A program made the position numbers and the translations under genes. This document shows, one piece after another, positions 1-7,015 of a stretch of DNA of 64,000 nt. Location of the stretch: the NCBI RefSeq assembly GCF_016461715.1, contig NZ_JAEMUI010000006.1, positions 62,001 through 126,000 on the forward strand. The letters are read 5' to 3'. Each line of letters starts with the position of its first letter. The first letter of the stretch is position 1. Source of the DNA: Marinomonas spartinae. GTDB lineage: Bacteria > Pseudomonadota > Gammaproteobacteria > Pseudomonadales > Marinomonadaceae. The notes beneath the pieces were generated by a model. That model had not been told where the DNA came from. It searched no databases and saw only the letters and a program-made list of their open reading frames with translations.

Positions 1-372
1 AACTAACGCGGTGTTGTAATCGGTAAAAGTACTTTTTACTTTGCCCAGTAAGGATTTAGCAGTGGGGGAAGAAACGTGGCTTATATCAAATGAGAGTTCA
101 GAGGAGGCCGATTTATATTCTTTTTCTACCCCTTCTAAGAAGCCTTTGTATGACTTATCGTTGAGATTATCTATCTGTTCATATTGCTGTAGTAGCGTAA
201 TAACAAGAGAGTCTAAGTTTTTGTCAATACTAGTAAGGACTTCGAAACGTTGAGAGGCATTATTTTGTGTATTAATGCCATACAATGCGACGGTTGTAAC
301 AGCAACAAAGCCAATGATTGTGGCGGATAACAAGCAGATGAGTTTGGAGCGGAAGCTGAGGTTTGCCAACAT
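1..372 (-). CDS. Methyl-accepting chemotaxis protein, N-terminal part (truncated by window edge)
   Basis: The minus strand is open from an ATG at 372 to the window start (124 codons, no stop). The first ~12 residues are basic (MLANLSFRSKL), followed by a hydrophobic membrane segment at about residues 10-31 and then a polar, helical periplasmic segment with many Asn/Gln/Glu. This is the usual start of a chemoreceptor with a four-helix-bundle-type sensor domain. HAMP and signalling domains would lie outside the window, so the family call rests only on the membrane anchor and sensor-like helix. The ligand cannot be inferred. Another membrane sensor, such as a histidine kinase, is possible. Confidence 0.6.
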   Translation of the reverse strand, partial: MLANLSFRSKLICLLSATIIGFVAVTTVALYGINTQNNASQRFEVLTSIDKNLDSLVITLLQQYEQIDNLNDKSYKGFLEGVEKEYKSASSELSFDISHVSSPTAKSLLGKVKSTFTDYNTALV

Positions 373-634
373 ATGAGATACCTGCATACATTTTATTATT
401 TGGAGAAACATTTTTTATGTCTGACATGAGGTGTCAATTTATTTCCATCGTAAGTTATTAATCCTTATCGAGAACAGCTCTGTTCTTCATTCTATGGTTA
501 GTTTGTCTCGAAAAGCAAATTATTCGTAAGCATTTGTTAAAACCATAATAAAATATAGTCTTTATTGGGCAAATTTGTCACGATAAATCTTCTTTATGAT
601 GGGAAATTTGAAGGTAAAGAGTCGATTGGCTGGT
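373..634. other. Intergenic region with a short perfect palindrome
   Basis: About 260 bases lie between the receptor start and the DUF3301 stop. The stretch is AT-rich and should hold the receptor promoter. AGAACAG-CT-CTGTTCT at 471-486 is a perfect palindrome with 7-base arms, a possible operator. It does not match the LexA box spacing. No RNA gene was seen. Confidence 0.3.
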
Positions 635-949
635 CTAAATATCGTGGGGACTTAACCAAATGTCAGTTAGTGTGTTTCCTACAAAGGTAATGCTTCCAGG
701 ATATCTTGAGCGTCCAGTAGAGCTAAATTCAAATTGATAAGATCGCTGAATATTGGGTTGACCATGCTGCCATGTGACTTTCCAGCGGTTTCTTGAGACA
801 CTATCATCCAGTAATTGTAGGTTGTGTTTTGCACAATGCTGCTTGGCGAGGAGGATCGCTTGCTCGCGTACTGCGCCGTTGCGCCACCATCCCCAAACGA
901 GGGTTATCACAAGTAAGAGAAAGGCAATATCGGGCAAGTTGAGATTCAT
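635..949 (-). CDS. DUF3301 family small membrane-anchored protein
   Basis: A 104-residue protein starting MNLNLPDIAFLLL. One hydrophobic segment (about residues 7-21, ending VWGWW) is followed by a soluble domain with RNRWKVTWQHGQ, YQFEFSSTG and a C-terminal GNTLTDIWLSPHDI. The N-terminal helix, then Arg/Trp-rich then Tyr-rich layout fits the DUF3301 family, which has no assigned function. An in-frame start at 1000 exists, but the ATG at 949 puts the membrane segment at the N terminus as in the family. The ribosome site is weak. Confidence 0.7.
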   Translation of the reverse strand: MNLNLPDIAFLLLVITLVWGWWRNGAVREQAILLAKQHCAKHNLQLLDDSVSRNRWKVTWQHGQPNIQRSYQFEFSSTGRSRYPGSITFVGNTLTDIWLSPHDI

Positions 950-1010
950 GGGGACTCTATCAATGGTAGAAGGATTCCATCTTATCGAAGTTATCGACAA
1001 AAAGAAATTC

Positions 1011-1052
1011 GTAACCGCCCCCCAAGCAGGAGAGAAACAGAGGGGCGGTCAC
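1011..1052 (-). terminator. Possible terminator of the araC-fldB operon
   Basis: Arms GTAACCGCCCC (1011-1021) and GGGGCGGTCAC (1042-1052) pair over 11 bases with one G-U wobble, around a 20-base loop. Reading on the minus strand the hairpin is followed, a few bases later, by a T-rich run (TTTCTTTTTG). It lies about 130 bases past the flavodoxin stop. Confidence 0.4.
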
Positions 1053-1185
1053 GGGCTTCACACCGAAGAGCTTGGCGATAAATATCCCACTTGTTATTGG
1101 CATCATTTGGTCACTCGGGGCAGCGAATGAGCAGTCGTCCAAATGTTGTTGAGTTGCCGATAACCCGTGGACCAGTCAGTGATAT

Positions 1186-1722
1186 TTATTCCATTAATAT
1201 CGCTCTTTCGGCGTAAAGTTGGATAACCCACTGTTCAATGCGTTGATCAGTGAGTTCAAATTGTTGGTCTTCATCAATGGCTAAACCGACGAAATGCTTT
1301 TTATCTTCTGTGCAGGCTTGAGATGCTTCAAATTCATAACCTTCTGTTGGCCACTGACCAATAAATGTCGCACCAGTGGGTTGTAACTTTTTATATAACC
1401 ATCCCATTGCATCCAAAAAATAGTCAGCATAGCCAAATTGATCACCTAATCCATATAGGGCGATGGTTGTATTAGTAAGTGATAAGGTGCTCAGTGTGTC
1501 GCCTATCTCTTCCCAGTCGGATTGAATGCCTCCGAAGTCCCAAGTAGGGATGCCTAAAATGAGCATTGAATAGCGCTCAAAAGTACTTAAGTCAATGTCC
1601 TTAATGTTGTGGATGGCAACGTCTTCGTCTAAGTCTTCCCACTGTTTTGCGATTTTAATACCCACTTCTTCTGTGTTGTTAGTATCAGTGCCATAGATCA
1701 ATGCAATGGATGCTGTGTTCAT
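1186..1722 (-). CDS. fldB: Flavodoxin (FldB-like)
   Basis: A 178-residue flavodoxin, an FMN-binding low-potential electron carrier that can replace ferredoxin when iron is short. The N-terminal phosphate loop is LIYGTDTNNTEEVG, with Asn where many flavodoxins have Gly. The FMN-flanking loops are LGIPTWDFGGIQSDW and YGLGDQFGYADYF, and the C-terminal segment PTEGYEFEAS...FVGLAIDED is family-typical. The WDFG and YGLGDQ wording is closer to E. coli FldB than FldA. It follows the AraC-family gene by 21 bases on the same strand and should share its Fur-boxed promoter, which would make it an iron-starvation flavodoxin (inference). Confidence 0.9.
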   Translation of the reverse strand: MNTASIALIYGTDTNNTEEVGIKIAKQWEDLDEDVAIHNIKDIDLSTFERYSMLILGIPTWDFGGIQSDWEEIGDTLSTLSLTNTTIALYGLGDQFGYADYFLDAMGWLYKKLQPTGATFIGQWPTEGYEFEASQACTEDKKHFVGLAIDEDQQFELTDQRIEQWVIQLYAERAILME

Positions 1723-1743
1723 TGGTGTTTATTTTCCTATTGC

Positions 1744-2631
1744 TTAATGGATTTGCCCGTAATGCTGGCTGCTGATGCCAAAGTGTTGAATAAACATTGC
1801 TTCGAATTGACTCTCGGAAAAGCCACTACCGGCAACGATACTGGTTTTAGCATTAGGATTTTTGCGTAATTGTTCGGCTGCGTATTGTATGCGACGTTGT
1901 TCGCTATAACTTGAGATAGACTGGCCGACAAGGTAGTGAAAACCAAGTGTAAGTGCCTCCTCATTAAGACCGACCTGGTGAGCTAGAAGTTGAGGTTTCA
2001 GGCTTAAATTTTTGGGGACTTCCAGCAAATTTTGTGCATGGAAAATTTTGCTTTGGCAGTCATTGCATTGCGCAATGTGTTTAAGCATTTTTAATTGTTC
2101 TATAAAGGTAAAAATACAAGCGTAGACATGCCCTGTGAGGCTAAGATTCTGTCCTGTGTGAGCTAAAATAGTTTGCCATAAAGTCTTGATCGTGTCGGTA
2201 ACTGGTAGGTTTAAGGTGTTTTCTTGCGCTTCTAGGGTATGGAAAAGACAACTAAAGTATAGAAGGGTTTGATCTTCCGTTTCTCCTAAAGCATGGGCTA
2301 ATTGTTCGGGCAGAATATGTATCTGAATAAGTGATTTCTTATCGCCTTGTGTTAGGTAAAAATCGCCCGACCAGTTTTTAGGTAAATAGCTTACGCTAAT
2401 AGAATGAATGTCGTTGGTGGTTTTAATCGGATCATCGCTGATAATGGTGAAATAGAGCCCACGTTCTGCTTGTTCGGACAGAATACAATCTTGCTGACAA
2501 GTAATGTGCTGTTCAATTAACTCCAGATTAGGCATTAGGGCAATATGGCGTTTGTAGCCTGAGATCACGGAAGCGTAACGTTCTTGTATGTCGCCTTGGT
2601 GGTTGTAGGCATGATGAAGATCAATTTGCAT
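1744..2631 (-). CDS. AraC-family (PchR-like) transcriptional regulator
   Basis: A 295-residue regulator. The C-terminal ~95 residues form the AraC DNA-binding domain: first helix-turn-helix around LLAHQVGLNEEALTLGFHYL, second around TSIVAGSGFSESQFEAMFIQHFG. LAxQVGLNExxLxxGF resembles PchR-type regulators of siderophore genes. The N-terminal ~190 residues are poorly conserved and carry two Cys pairs, CQQDC (45/49) and CNDC (189/192), which could bind a metal (inference). A near-perfect Fur box overlaps its promoter and it precedes the flavodoxin in an apparent operon. Its targets cannot be told from this sequence. Confidence 0.82.
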   Translation of the reverse strand: MQIDLHHAYNHQGDIQERYASVISGYKRHIALMPNLELIEQHITCQQDCILSEQAERGLYFTIISDDPIKTTNDIHSISVSYLPKNWSGDFYLTQGDKKSLIQIHILPEQLAHALGETEDQTLLYFSCLFHTLEAQENTLNLPVTDTIKTLWQTILAHTGQNLSLTGHVYACIFTFIEQLKMLKHIAQCNDCQSKIFHAQNLLEVPKNLSLKPQLLAHQVGLNEEALTLGFHYLVGQSISSYSEQRRIQYAAEQLRKNPNAKTSIVAGSGFSESQFEAMFIQHFGISSQHYGQIH

Positions 2632-2653
2632 TGCTTGCCCTTTTTTCGTTGTT

Positions 2654-2695
2654 GATAATGATTATCATTAAAGTATTATTTTTCCCTTAATGCAA
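2654..2695 (-). promoter_or_regulatory. Fur box overlapping the araC-fldB promoter
   Basis: GATAATGATTATCATTA begins at 2654 and matches the classical 19-base Fur consensus at 16 of 19 positions. On the minus strand a -35 TTGCAT (2695-2690) and a -10 TTTAAT (2672-2667), separated by 17 bases, sit so that the Fur box covers the end of the -10 and the likely start site. This geometry fits Fe-Fur repression. A second partial half-site lies near 2699-2710. Confidence 0.8.
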
Positions 2696-2775
2696 GTAGT
2701 TATCATTAAAAATTATTTTGATTGTTCGTCGGATTGCTTTTTCGACTTGTTGACGATTTAGTGGTGATTTCCTTG

Positions 2776-2784
2776 TGGTATGAT
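2776..2784 (+). promoter_or_regulatory. Possible extended -10 promoter for the OmpA-family lipoprotein
   Basis: TGGTATGAT is an extended -10 element (TGnTATGAT) about 90 bases upstream of the lipoprotein start. No good -35 is seen, as expected for this promoter class. AGGA at 2868-2871 serves as the ribosome site. Confidence 0.35.
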
Positions 2785-2875
2785 GTTTGTAAGCATGGTG
2801 GAAGCCTGGTTGTCGGGTTCTTGTTCTGCCGTCCGGCACTTTGACATTGGTATAAAATAAACTGGCGAGGAAAAC

Positions 2876-3508
2876 ATGAGAAAGACTTTAGTTATCGGTA
2901 CAGTGGCGATGTCTATTGCATTAAGTGGTTGTGCGACAAATCCCAATAATACTCAGAAAGGTGCGGGAATTGGCGCAGCTATAGGGGCGCTCTTGGGGAA
3001 AGCGACAGGTGACAATGACAATAGTCGTCTCGTCTGGGGCGCCGCAGTTGGGGCGTTGGCTGGGGGGGCGATTGGTCGCTATATGGATAATCAAGAGCAA
3101 GAGTTTAAAAACGAGTTGGCGGGAACGGGTGTCCAAGTGGTTCGTGAGGGAAATAATCTGCGTTTGATTATGCCAGGGGACATTACATTTGCGACGAATA
3201 GTGCCGCTGTTAATCCTAGTATTAATCCAGTATTAAACGGTGTTGCGAAAATTCTGAACCATTACCCCAAAACCGTGTTGTTAATAGAAGGTTATACCGA
3301 TAATACAGGGTCTGAACAGTATAACCTAGAGTTGTCCAAGCGACGGGCGCAGTCAGTGAAAAACTTGCTGATTATGGATGGTGTAAATGCTCAGCGTTTA
3401 ACCGTCATTGGTATGGGAGAGTATCAACCCAAAGTGCCTAACACTACTGCGGCCAACCGCCAAGAAAATCGTCGAGTGGAGCTAAAAATTCAACCTATTA
3501 CTCGCTAG
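2876..3508 (+). CDS. OmpA-family outer-membrane lipoprotein (YiaD-like)
   Basis: A 210-residue lipoprotein. The signal peptide ends in lipobox LSGC with the lipidated Cys at residue 19. A Gly/Ala-rich glycine-zipper stretch follows (about residues 30-67: GAGIGAAIGALLG, WGAAVGALAGGAIGRYM). The C-terminal ~110 residues are an OmpA peptidoglycan-binding domain with IEGYTDNTGSEQYNLELSKRRAQSV and NRRVEL. YiaD-type proteins anchor the outer membrane to peptidoglycan. The gene is alone: divergent from the araC operon and closed by a strong terminator. Confidence 0.9.
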   Translation: MRKTLVIGTVAMSIALSGCATNPNNTQKGAGIGAAIGALLGKATGDNDNSRLVWGAAVGALAGGAIGRYMDNQEQEFKNELAGTGVQVVREGNNLRLIMPGDITFATNSAAVNPSINPVLNGVAKILNHYPKTVLLIEGYTDNTGSEQYNLELSKRRAQSVKNLLIMDGVNAQRLTVIGMGEYQPKVPNTTAANRQENRRVELKIQPITR

Positions 3509-3533
3509 TCTATTTGTTGTATTAGTAATATTT

Positions 3534-3568
3534 AAAAGGGTTTCATTGTGGGTATGAAACCCTTTTTT
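3534..3568 (+). terminator. Rho-independent terminator after the OmpA-family gene
   Basis: Perfect 13-base arms (AAAAGGGTTTCAT / ATGAAACCCTTTT) around a short loop, followed by a T run. It is symmetrical enough to serve the AEC transporter gene from the other side as well. Confidence 0.9.
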
Positions 3569-3594
3569 ATGGTGTTTGCGTTGTATCATAACAG

Positions 3595-4545
3595 CTACAT
3601 TAAATGCTGACTGCTTAGTATTGCGACACCAATACTCGTACTGAATACTGAGGCAATGGTTGTCAAGACAATCACGTTGGCCGCTAAGGCGGAATTACCA
3701 CCCATTGCCCTGACCATGATATAGCCAGCCGATGCGGAAGGAGCGGAGGACATTAGAAAAAGAACGCCAAGTTGCATGCCGCGATAGCCAAAAAAATAGC
3801 CGCCTAATGTAATTAATAAAGGGACTAGGACCAGTTTTCCTATGGCGGAAAGGAGAGCGGTTGACATGTCTTTTTTTAATGCGCCGAAATTTAATGAGGC
3901 TCCCGCACATATTAAGGCCAATGGAAGGGTCATTTGTGCAAAATAGCTGCCGGCTTTATGAAGGGTAGACGGTATATGCACCCCGAAGTAAGACGAGAGT
4001 AAGGCGGCTACTATCGCGATGATAAGCGGGTTTTTTGCAATACTTTTTAGGGTATATGTGATGCTCTTTTGAGCGTCCATAGAGCGATTTAAGCAGATAA
4101 CCGATAGAATATTAAATAAAATCGTTACGCTGCCAAGGTAAATGGAAGCAATTGAAAAAACACTCTCTCCATAAGCATTGACGCAGTAAGCCAAGCCAAT
4201 GATCCCCATATTAGATCGGAAAGCGCCTTGGATAACCACCCCTCTATCGGCTTTTGTGGCAATGATTCGAGAAGCAAGGATTTCCAGTAAGACATAGACA
4301 ACAATCACTGAGCCAACCGCATAAATAGCTAAAGAAAAATCGGTGTCTTTATTAATGTTTGTTCTGGATATGCTGATAAACAGGAGGGCAGGGAGGGTAA
4401 TATTAAAGATGAGTTTTGAGGCGACGCTGATAAAGTTATCATTAATTAAGCGTATCCGATAAAGAGCAACGCCTAATACCAAAATTAAAAAAATGGGTAT
4501 CGTGATAGATAGGGAAAAGCCTAATATCTCCCAGAAATTATTCAA
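3595..4545 (-). CDS. AEC-family (auxin efflux carrier-type) transporter
   Basis: A 316-residue, very hydrophobic protein with about ten membrane segments in two halves of five. The N-terminal half carries FNITLPALLFISISR, a family-typical motif with a Pro in a broken helix. The C-terminal half has LPLALICAGASLNF and MSSAPSASAGYIMVRAMGG, the AEC substrate-path motifs. Bacterial members move malate, malonate or other small organic anions; the substrate is unknown here. The start is TTG with AAGGA six bases upstream. It lies downstream of baeSR on the same strand, separated by a hairpin, so weak co-transcription is possible. Confidence 0.85.
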   Translation of the reverse strand: MNNFWEILGFSLSITIPIFLILVLGVALYRIRLINDNFISVASKLIFNITLPALLFISISRTNINKDTDFSLAIYAVGSVIVVYVLLEILASRIIATKADRGVVIQGAFRSNMGIIGLAYCVNAYGESVFSIASIYLGSVTILFNILSVICLNRSMDAQKSITYTLKSIAKNPLIIAIVAALLSSYFGVHIPSTLHKAGSYFAQMTLPLALICAGASLNFGALKKDMSTALLSAIGKLVLVPLLITLGGYFFGYRGMQLGVLFLMSSAPSASAGYIMVRAMGGNSALAANVIVLTTIASVFSTSIGVAILSSQHLM

Positions 4546-4564
4546 CGTGGTTCCTTAGGTATAG

Positions 4565-4596
4565 AAGACGAACTTTCTTGTTAGAAAGTTCGTCTT
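4565..4596 (-). terminator. Strong inverted repeat between baeR and the AEC gene
   Basis: Perfect 14-base arms AAGACGAACTTTCT / AGAAAGTTCGTCTT with a 4-base loop, starting 13 bases after the baeR stop. There is no long T tract on either side, so it could be an inefficient terminator or an RNA-stabilising hairpin that lowers expression of the AEC gene. Confidence 0.55.
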
Positions 4597-4608
4597 AGTG
4601 AGAGCAAA

Positions 4609-5286
4609 TCAGTCGTTGTTTTCGAAACGATAACCAGCGCCATAAACAGAGTGAATGACGTTAAGTTCTGGGGCGACTGCAGAGATTTTTTTACGTAATT
4701 TTTTGATGTGACTATCGATTGTACGGTCACTAACAACGCGGCTGTCTGCATAAATGCTTTTCATAATCAAATCACGACCAAATACGCGTCCTGGTTCTTT
4801 AATTAAAAGCTGTAGTAATTGGAACTCTACCGTTGTTAGGTCGATCAACTCACCTTTGTAAGTGGCGCGAAGACGATCAACGTCTAAATCAAAGCCATCA
4901 GTACGAGGAGATTCGGTTTGATCTAATTCAACGCGTCGTAGATTGGCTTTAACGCGTGCCACAATTTCGCGAGGGCTGAATGGTTTGCAAACATAATCAT
5001 CCGCACCCATTTCAAGGCCGATCAAGCGGTCAATTTCTTCGGCTTTCGCTGTGACCATAATAATAGGAACGCCGCTAAACTGACGAACTTGCTTGCAGAT
5101 TTCAATACCGTCTAAGCCAGGTAGCATCAAATCAAGAAGGATCAGATCTACTTGGTTATTTTTTACGTAGTCAACGGCTTGGTCACCACGGTCAATATGG
5201 TGATTCTCATAGCCAGCTTGATCTAAGTAGGCCGCAACTAATTCTGCTAATTTTGGTTCGTCTTCAACAATCAGTATTTTGCTCAT
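4609..5286 (-). CDS. baeR: OmpR-family response regulator (BaeR-like)
   Basis: A 225-residue response regulator. The receiver domain (1-~118) has the acidic pair VEDE, phospho-acceptor Asp52 in LILLDLMLPGLDG, the MVTAK switch Thr and the KPF Lys. The C-terminal winged helix carries LTTVEFQLLQLL, GRVFGRDLI and VSDRTIDSHIKKLRKKI. It lies 21 bases behind the BaeS-like kinase. In E. coli BaeR answers envelope stress by inducing efflux and chaperone genes; its targets here are not visible. Confidence 0.87.
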   Translation of the reverse strand: MSKILIVEDEPKLAELVAAYLDQAGYENHHIDRGDQAVDYVKNNQVDLILLDLMLPGLDGIEICKQVRQFSGVPIIMVTAKAEEIDRLIGLEMGADDYVCKPFSPREIVARVKANLRRVELDQTESPRTDGFDLDVDRLRATYKGELIDLTTVEFQLLQLLIKEPGRVFGRDLIMKSIYADSRVVSDRTIDSHIKKLRKKISAVAPELNVIHSVYGAGYRFENND

Positions 5287-5307
5287 AGTATTTGTTATTC
5301 CATATTA

Positions 5308-6714
5308 TTAATGTAAAGGAAACTCTATTCTTATGCCTAAGCCGCCATCAGGGGAATGATAGGCTTTTATCGTACCCTGATGGGCATTGACAATATTGGT
5401 GCAGATGGCCAGACCTAAGCCTCTGCCGCCAGTTGCTCGATTACGTGAATTTTCAACGCGATAAAACTGCTCAAAAATTCGTTGTTTTTCTTCTTCGTTC
5501 ACACCCGGTGGTGTATCTTCAAATAGAACAATGGCTAAATTTTTCTCTTCTCGCAAGGTGATCTTAAGTCTTCCTGGCGTATTTGTGTATTTTAATGAGT
5601 TATTCATCAAATTAGCAAAGAGTTGATGAAGGCGGTTTTCATCACCATTAATTAATATCGGGTGCTTTGTGGTAACTTCAAGCTCTAAGTCTAATCCCGC
5701 TTCTTTATAAATCAAAGACATGGATTGAGTGGTTTGCTCAAGCGCGTCTGCCAAATCGACTTCTTCCATTTCATAGTTTAAGTTGCCCATGTCGTGCATG
5801 GATAATTGGTTTAAATCATCGATTAGGCGGGCAATATGGACAATTTCTTGTTGCAGCGATTCTAAGCTTTCCGGTGAGACTTTAATGATGCCATCTTGCA
5901 TGGCTTCAATTTCACCACGCAAAATGGCAACGGGCGTGCGCAGTTCGTGGGCGGTATCCGCAACCCAACGCTTGCGAGACTCCCGAGTGTTCTCCAGTGT
6001 CGTTGCTAGATGGTTGAAGTCAGTACCTAAATCCGCTAGTTCATCGGTGCCTTGTATCTTAATTCGAGTGTCAAATTTTCCCGTCGCTAATTTTCTGGTG
6101 GCTTCTCTTATGGTGCAGATGGGACGGCTTAACCATTGGGCAAGAGGCCAAGTCAATAAGGCTGCGATGGCAAGAATAAACGCAGAAATCAACAAAAAGG
6201 CTTCCCCTTGTTGCTGAACAAAGCGCAGGGTTTGATCCTGCACAACGGCGCGCATGGATCTCAGGCCAACATACCCCACGATTTGTTTATTGACGATGAC
6301 GGCATGGGTTTCCGCTTTATCAAATGGAACATGACCAATCAGATTTTTTTGGTTCTTATCAAATAGTAAAAAACGTTGGCGATAGTATTGAGATGGATAA
6401 ATGAGGTCTAGGTTAGGCGTGCTTGGAGGTGGAATCAAATCCCGCAAATTTTCTAATCGAGTTTGATTCCATTTCTTTTCCATTCGGCTTTCTTGGACGA
6501 GAAAATACCAATCATTGTAGTAAGCATAGAGGTTGGCTGTGCGGTTGGCCATTTGCTCTAGAAAATCGCGATCACGTGCGGTCGCGTAGGATACAAAGCC
6601 CTTGTCAAAGCTCCACTGGAAGACCTGCCACATGGAGACAATGACCAAAATATTACTAAGGACGAAAACGACAAAGAGTTTGTGCCGGATTTTGATTTTT
6701 CTGGTGAAGGTCAT
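5308..6714 (-). CDS. baeS: Envelope-stress sensor histidine kinase (BaeS-like)
   Basis: A 468-residue inner-membrane kinase. Membrane segments at about 12-34 and 172-193 enclose a ~135-residue periplasmic sensor. HAMP follows (about 190-245), then the H-box TAHELRTPVAILRGEIEAMQDG with phospho-His256, the N-box NLMNNSLKYT, the G1-like DTPPGV, the F-box FYRVENSRNRATGG and the G2 RGLGLAI. Length and wording match BaeS closely (GELEAIQDG and EGSRNRASGG in E. coli). Transcribed before baeR. Unlike E. coli, no mdt efflux pump genes lie beside it. Confidence 0.87.
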   Translation of the reverse strand: MTFTRKIKIRHKLFVVFVLSNILVIVSMWQVFQWSFDKGFVSYATARDRDFLEQMANRTANLYAYYNDWYFLVQESRMEKKWNQTRLENLRDLIPPPSTPNLDLIYPSQYYRQRFLLFDKNQKNLIGHVPFDKAETHAVIVNKQIVGYVGLRSMRAVVQDQTLRFVQQQGEAFLLISAFILAIAALLTWPLAQWLSRPICTIREATRKLATGKFDTRIKIQGTDELADLGTDFNHLATTLENTRESRKRWVADTAHELRTPVAILRGEIEAMQDGIIKVSPESLESLQQEIVHIARLIDDLNQLSMHDMGNLNYEMEEVDLADALEQTTQSMSLIYKEAGLDLELEVTTKHPILINGDENRLHQLFANLMNNSLKYTNTPGRLKITLREEKNLAIVLFEDTPPGVNEEEKQRIFEQFYRVENSRNRATGGRGLGLAICTNIVNAHQGTIKAYHSPDGGLGIRIEFPLH

Positions 6715-6910
6715 AATAAAGTACGTTGAATCCTTTGGCTAAGGCAAAAGAACAGCTTTAATCGTCTTCGTATTGAGAACGTCTTTGCATGTCTGCTTTT
6801 ATAAAAAAGAAAAAGTTATGGTCGATTATAAGGCCCGTATGGAAATTATAGCTACTTTTGAGCCGTGTAATAAATGAGGAATAATAATAAATCTTTGTTC
6901 TTAGCTGCGT

Positions 6911-6938
6911 TAAATCATGAATCTGTATTCCTGATTTA
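6911..6938. promoter_or_regulatory. Long inverted repeat upstream of the aminotransferase gene
   Basis: Arms TAAATCATGAAT (6911-6922) and ATTCCTGATTTA (6927-6938) match at 11 of 12 positions around CTGT. Outer TTAGC (6901) and GCTAA (6939) extend the symmetry with a bulge. It lies 78 bases before the aminotransferase start within the ~300-base baeS/aminotransferase divergent gap, and is followed on the plus strand by a T run (6954-6959). It could be an operator or an attenuator hairpin. The rest of the gap (6715-6900) is AT-rich with no gene. Confidence 0.5.
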
Positions 6939-7015
6939 GCTAACATCTGTGTCTTTTTTCCTCTGAAGTTGTGGCGGATTATTTTAGCACTTCTTTTTAT
7001 TTGCAGGATATTTCG

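Noticed and set aside
471..486. Possible LexA box at AGAACAGCTCTGTTCT
   Set aside because: The LexA consensus is CTGT-N8-ACAG; here the order and spacing are reversed.
774..1130. A plus-strand ORF of 118 codons opposite DUF3301
   Set aside because: It lies antisense to a recognisable gene, with Cys/Arg-rich random composition.
960..1142. A 60-codon minus-strand ORF between DUF3301 and fldB
   Set aside because: It begins at a TTG without a ribosome site, spans the likely fldB terminator hairpin, and its product resembles no family I know. A 48-codon version from ATG 1106 is possible but unsupported.
2841..2858. TTGACA next to TATAAAAT upstream of the OmpA-family gene
   Set aside because: The two hexamers are only four bases apart, so they cannot be one promoter.
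5783..6217. A 144-codon ORF antisense to baeS
   Set aside because: The baeS reading frame is fully conserved across this stretch; the antisense ORF is a codon-bias shadow.
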